Made by a program: the position numbers and the translations under genes. Below are positions 6,409-8,995 of a DNA stretch of 8,995 nt, piece after piece. Positions within the stretch are counted from its first letter, which is position 1, and each line of letters starts with the position of its first letter. This DNA is from Gemmatimonadota bacterium (GTDB taxonomy: Bacteria > Gemmatimonadota > Gemmatimonadetes > Longimicrobiales > Gaopeijiaceae): the NCBI GenBank assembly GCA_016209995.1, contig JACQVC010000234.1, forward strand, positions 1-8,995. The letters are read 5' to 3'. The notes under the pieces are model-generated. The model was not told the DNA's origin. It did not search any database and saw only the letters and a program-made list of their open reading frames with translations.

Positions 6409-7107
6409 ATGAACGTTCACTGCCCGACCTGCGAGACCGTCTACAGGGTCGATCCGGCCAAGGTTCCTGCCGGCGGTGTGAGCGCGCGCTGTGCCCGCTG
6501 CAGCCACGTGTTCCGGGTCGAGTCCCCTACGGCCGGCGCGACGAAGGTTGAGCGGCCGGGTGCCGAGGAGCGGCCGCCGGCGGCGCAGCCCGCCGCTGCG
6601 GTCGCGGAGCCGCCCCCAGCGCCGGCGGCAACGCCACCCACACCGCCCGTCGCACCACCGCGTGCGGGCCCGTTGCCGACGCCGCCCCCAGCGCCAGCCG
6701 TGCGGCCGCGGCCGGAGACGCCGACCCCGAAGCCGCCGGCCACACCGCCTCCACCACCCGTGTCTCGAGAGACGGCTCCGGACCGCACTCCGAAACCCGC
6801 GGCGCCGGCTCCCGAGCCCGCCGAGGCGGCCAGGTCAGCCCATCGACCCTTTGCGTTCGGCCGCCGGGACCCCAATGAACGAGCGCAGCGTCTGGCGCGT
6901 GCCCTCGTGTCCGACATCGTGACGTACTATCCGGACCGCCGCGATCGCGCGCTCAACGCCGGCAACCTGAGAACGGAGTTCCGGGAAGAGATCCGCAAGT
7001 CATGGGAGGAGTACGTCGCTCAGGTCGGCGAGGAGCTGGCCAAGAAGACTCCATACTTCCGGGCCGCGCTCAACGAGATCCTGGCGGACGGCCAGCAGCT
7101 CTTTTGA
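6409..7107 (+). CDS. MJ0042-type zinc-ribbon protein, Pro-rich linker, helical C-terminal domain
   Basis: The 232-residue product has three parts. Residues 1-37 form a zinc ribbon of the MJ0042 type, with CPTC (5-8) and CARC (28-31) and the usual YRVDPAKVP between them. Residues about 48-144 are a disordered Pro/Ala-rich linker. Residues about 145-232 form a charged helical domain with RLARALVSDIV, a YYPDRR turn and FREEIRKSWEEYV, which resembles C-terminal domains of zinc-ribbon proteins in Gemmatimonadota and deltaproteobacteria-like groups (recollection). No signal peptide or membrane segment is seen, so it is probably cytosolic. Nucleic-acid or protein binding is possible, but I cannot assign a function. 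The ATG at 6409 starts exactly at the motif but lacks a Shine-Dalgarno; a GTG at 6361, 8 nt after TGAGG (6348-6352), would add 16 residues and is a real alternative. Confidence 0.75.
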   Translation: MNVHCPTCETVYRVDPAKVPAGGVSARCARCSHVFRVESPTAGATKVERPGAEERPPAAQPAAAVAEPPPAPAATPPTPPVAPPRAGPLPTPPPAPAVRPRPETPTPKPPATPPPPPVSRETAPDRTPKPAAPAPEPAEAARSAHRPFAFGRRDPNERAQRLARALVSDIVTYYPDRRDRALNAGNLRTEFREEIRKSWEEYVAQVGEELAKKTPYFRAALNEILADGQQLF

Positions 7108-7121
7108 GCCGCGCTGCTCCG

Positions 7122-7150
7122 TTGATCGACCTTTGCCCGTGTCGTATATT
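7122..7150 (+). promoter_or_regulatory. Sigma70-like promoter for prfB (and probably lysS)
   Basis: TTGATC (7122-7127, 4/6) and TATATT (7145-7150, 5/6) are separated by exactly 17 nt, in the longest intergenic gap of the window and in an AT-rich island within GC-rich DNA. Transcription would begin near 7157, giving a leader of about 120 nt before the prfB ATG. It marks a likely boundary between the upstream gene run and the prfB-lysS unit. Confidence 0.55.
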
Positions 7151-7175
7151 TCGCATTGCGCCGAACGGAGGAATC

Positions 7176-7203
7176 GAGGGGCCGTCCAGCCGGACGGCCT
7201 CTC
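7176..7203 (+). promoter_or_regulatory. Strong hairpin in the prfB leader
   Basis: Bases 7176-7187 pair with 7192-7203 in a 12-bp stem (11 Watson-Crick pairs and one G-U) closed by an AGCC loop. No U tract follows (GCCTTAG), so it is not a typical intrinsic terminator. If the promoter at 7122-7150 is used, the hairpin sits about 20 nt from the 5' end of the prfB mRNA and could protect the transcript or act in regulation. Otherwise it could weaken read-through from the zinc-ribbon gene. Confidence 0.5.
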
Positions 7204-7277
7204 GCCTTAGGTGACCCCAGAGTTTGGAGCCTCGAGAGACGACCGAGGCGGACGCCCCGAAAGCGAAACAGGGTACC

Positions 7278-8388
7278 ATGGATTCCGAAAAGCTCGAACG
7301 AGCAAAGGCCCTCGAGCATCGGCTCGCCGAGCTCCGGGGGTATCTTTGACCTTCCCGCGAAGGAATCACGCATTGCCGCGCTAGAGGCCCAAATGGCGGG
7401 CCCGGGGTTCTGGGACCGCGCCGATGCCGCTCGGCAGGTCATCGAGGAGGCCAAGGGACTCAAGAGGTGGGTCGAGCCGTGGCACGAGTCCGCCAAAGCC
7501 GTAGCCGATCTCCTCGAGATGGCGGACCTGCTTCTGCACGACGGGGACACGGATCTCGAGGAGGAGTGGACGCGCGACCTCGCTGCCAGTGAGAAGTCCG
7601 TCGAAACGCTCGAGCTACGCACCATGATGCAAGGCACCGATGACCATCGTGACGCCATCTTGACGATTCACCCGGGCGCTGGCGGCACGGAATCGCAGGA
7701 TTGGGCGCAGATGCTGATGCGTATGTACGTGCGCTGGGCGGAGCGGCACGACTACACGGTCGAGGTCCTCGACCTGCTCGCGGCCGAAGAAGCGGGCATC
7801 AAGAGCGTCACGCTCGAGGTTCGCGGCCAGTACGCCTACGGCTATCTCAAGGCCGAAAAGGGCATCCACCGTCTCGTACGCATCTCACCGTTCGACGCGC
7901 AGCGGCGGCGCCACACGTCCTTTGCCAGCGTCTTCGTCTACCCCCTCGTCGACGAGGAAGTGCAAGTCGAGATCAACGAAGAGGATCTCAGAATCGATAC
8001 GTTCCGTGCGTCCGGGGCCGGGGGGCAGCATGTGAACAAGACGAGCTCGGCCGTGCGCATCACGCACGAGCCGACCGGCATCGTCGTCTCCTGCCAGCAA
8101 GAACGCTCTCAGCACAAGAACAAGAGCATCGCCATGAAGATGCTCCGGGCGGCGCTCTACCAGCGAGCCCTGGACGAGCGCGAGAAGGAGCGGCAGAAGC
8201 TGGAAGCCACGAAGACGGACATCGCCTGGGGGAACCAGATCCGTTCCTACGTTTTTCAACCCTACACGATGGTGACCGATCACCGCACGGAGCTGAAGGT
8301 GACAGACGTGGAGGCCGTGGTGAACGGTGACATCGACGTCTTCATCGAAGCCTACTTGAAGCGGTTCGGCGCAGCGGCGGCCGCCTAG
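7278..8388 (+). CDS. prfB: Peptide chain release factor 2 (RF2), programmed +1 frameshift
   Basis: RF2 ends translation at UGA and UAA. The gene has two parts: ATG 7278 through CTT 7344-7346 (23 codons, MDSEKLERAKALEHRLAELR then GYL) followed by an in-frame TGA (7347-7349). The +1 frame then resumes at GAC 7348 and runs to TAG 8386-8388. The joined product is 369 residues, against 365 in E. coli. SPF (203-205), which reads the stop codon, and GGQ (248-250), which triggers peptide release, are both present. Position 244 is Ala, as in the more active E. coli B-type RF2, not the Thr of K-12. The uninterrupted +1 frame is open back to a TTG at 7156, but that N-terminus is not RF2-like. The Shine-Dalgarno is modest (AGGG 7270-7273). 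lysS follows after 14 nt, the same gene pair as in E. coli. Confidence 0.96.
7335..7350 (+). other. RF2 autoregulatory +1 frameshift site
   Basis: The sequence CGGGGGTATCTTTGAC matches the E. coli prfB recoding site AGGGGGTATCTTTGAC except for its first base. GGGGG (7336-7340) acts as an internal Shine-Dalgarno that strains the P-site, CTT is the slippery codon and TGA (7347-7349) is the stop read by RF2 itself. When RF2 is scarce, the ribosome slips +1 from CUU to UUU and continues at GAC, so RF2 controls its own level. The mechanism is established in E. coli; its use here is inferred from near identity. Confidence 0.95.
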
Positions 8389-8391
8389 GAG
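8387..8391 (+). promoter_or_regulatory. Shine-Dalgarno of lysS overlapping the prfB stop
   Basis: AGGAG begins in the prfB TAG stop codon and lies 11 nt before the lysS ATG (8403). The overlap suggests translational coupling of RF2 and LysRS production from one transcript. Confidence 0.55.
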
Positions 8392-8402
8392 CCTGGCCAG
8401 CG

Positions 8403-8995
8403 ATGAGCAACCCGGGCTCGCTGGATTCCCAGGCCTCGCAGCTCCGCGCCGCGACCGAGGATACCGCCGGCGAAGCATCGCGAGTCCTGCAGGCCCGCCG
8501 GGCCAAGCTGGCCGCGCTGGTCGAGAAAGGCATCCCGCCTTACGCGTATCGATTCGAGCGCACCCACGCCGTAGAGCGGGCGCGAGCCGAGTTTCAACAG
8601 GCGGAGGCGGCGAACGCGCTGAACGCGGACGGACAGGCGGGGCGCGCGGCTGTCGCAGGCCGCGTGGTCAGCTACAGATCCCACGGGAAAACTGCCTTTG
8701 CCGACCTGGTCGATGCGAGTGGCAAGATTCAGCTCTACTTCCGCCTCGATGCGCTGAGCCAGGACCGCTTCTCCGCTCTCGACCTGCTGGACCTCGGCGA
8801 TTGGCTGGGTGTGCGCGGGACCCTCTTCCGGACCCGAGCCGGTGAGATCACGCTGCGGGTCGAGCACTACGAGCTGCTCGCCAAGTCACTCCGTCCGCTG
8901 CCGCTCGGCAAGGAGGAACTCGACCCGGAAACGGGAGAGCGCGTGATTCACAGCGGCATCGTCGACGTGGAAGGTCGCTACCGCCAGCGCTACGT
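8403..8995 (+). CDS. lysS: Lysyl-tRNA synthetase, class II (5' part, cut by the window end)
   Basis: LysRS charges tRNA-Lys with lysine. The window holds the first 197 codons, open to the edge. After a variable N-terminus of about 25 residues come the RRAKLAALVEKGIPPYAYRF segment typical of bacterial LysRS and then the OB-fold anticodon-binding domain (about 83-175: VAGRVVSYRSHGKTAFADLVD, IQLYFR, GDWLGVRGTLFRTRAGEITL). KSLRPLPLGKEELDPETGER and RYRQRY mark the link to the catalytic domain. The class II motifs 1-3 lie beyond the edge, so catalytic completeness cannot be judged. The LRPLPLGKE stretch followed by an insert of about 15 residues is longer than in E. coli (LRPLPDKFHG) and may be lineage-specific. 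AsnRS and AspRS share the OB fold, but KSLRPLP and RYRQRY favour LysRS. Confidence 0.93.
   Translation, partial: MSNPGSLDSQASQLRAATEDTAGEASRVLQARRAKLAALVEKGIPPYAYRFERTHAVERARAEFQQAEAANALNADGQAGRAAVAGRVVSYRSHGKTAFADLVDASGKIQLYFRLDALSQDRFSALDLLDLGDWLGVRGTLFRTRAGEITLRVEHYELLAKSLRPLPLGKEELDPETGERVIHSGIVDVEGRYRQRY

Noticed and set aside
6609..6695. Identical 15-bp direct repeats (6609-6623 and 6681-6695) in the zinc-ribbon gene
   Set aside because: They encode PPPAP-type sequence within a low-complexity Pro/Ala linker, where such repeats are expected.
7156..7347. A single uninterrupted 410-residue RF2 starting at TTG 7156
   Set aside because: The first 64 residues are Arg/Pro-rich and not RF2-like, whereas the ATG at 7278 plus the canonical frameshift site gives the correct N-terminus.

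Overview
The window is a compact, GC-rich chromosomal stretch with every supported gene on the + strand. I see eight genes: era, a PorV/PorQ-type outer-membrane barrel gene, a gene for an exported PGTGQ-motif protein, rnr (RNase R), a GGDEF-family gene, a gene for an MJ0042-type zinc-ribbon protein, prfB (with a programmed +1 frameshift) and the 5' part of lysS. I see no tRNA or rRNA gene, insertion sequence, CRISPR array or phage gene.

The organism looks like a diderm bacterium of the FCB side of the tree, most likely Gemmatimonadota or a close relative. The reasons are the PorV/PorQ barrel, the zinc-ribbon/proline linker/helical-tail protein, high G+C and the form of the LysRS N-terminal region. 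This assignment is inference and would need a marker-gene tree.

Layout: positions 1-215 are a leader that ends in a purine-rich tract carrying the era Shine-Dalgarno. From 216 to 5270, era, the barrel gene, the PGTGQ gene and rnr follow with gaps of only 13-16 nt, which suggests one operon. The GGDEF gene and the zinc-ribbon gene follow after gaps of about 60 nt and may be cotranscribed or partly independent. A 170-nt gap (7108-7277) holds a good sigma70-like promoter and a strong hairpin. It is followed by prfB and, 14 nt after its stop, lysS.

Functionally, the cytosolic genes centre on translation and RNA: Era (30S assembly), RNase R (structured-RNA decay), RF2 (termination at UGA/UAA) and LysRS. 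Two envelope genes sit between era and rnr, and a signalling-type protein and a zinc-ribbon protein sit between rnr and prfB.

Two sequence-level features stand out. One is the canonical RF2 autoregulatory frameshift (CTTTGAC after a GGGGG element), which a simple gene caller would miss. The other is a 42-nt in-frame segment inside rnr, bounded by a near-perfect 14-bp direct repeat and containing a 12-bp-stem palindrome. It looks like a small palindromic insertion or duplication within a coding region. I see no obviously new defence or mobile system; most of the window is conserved core genome.
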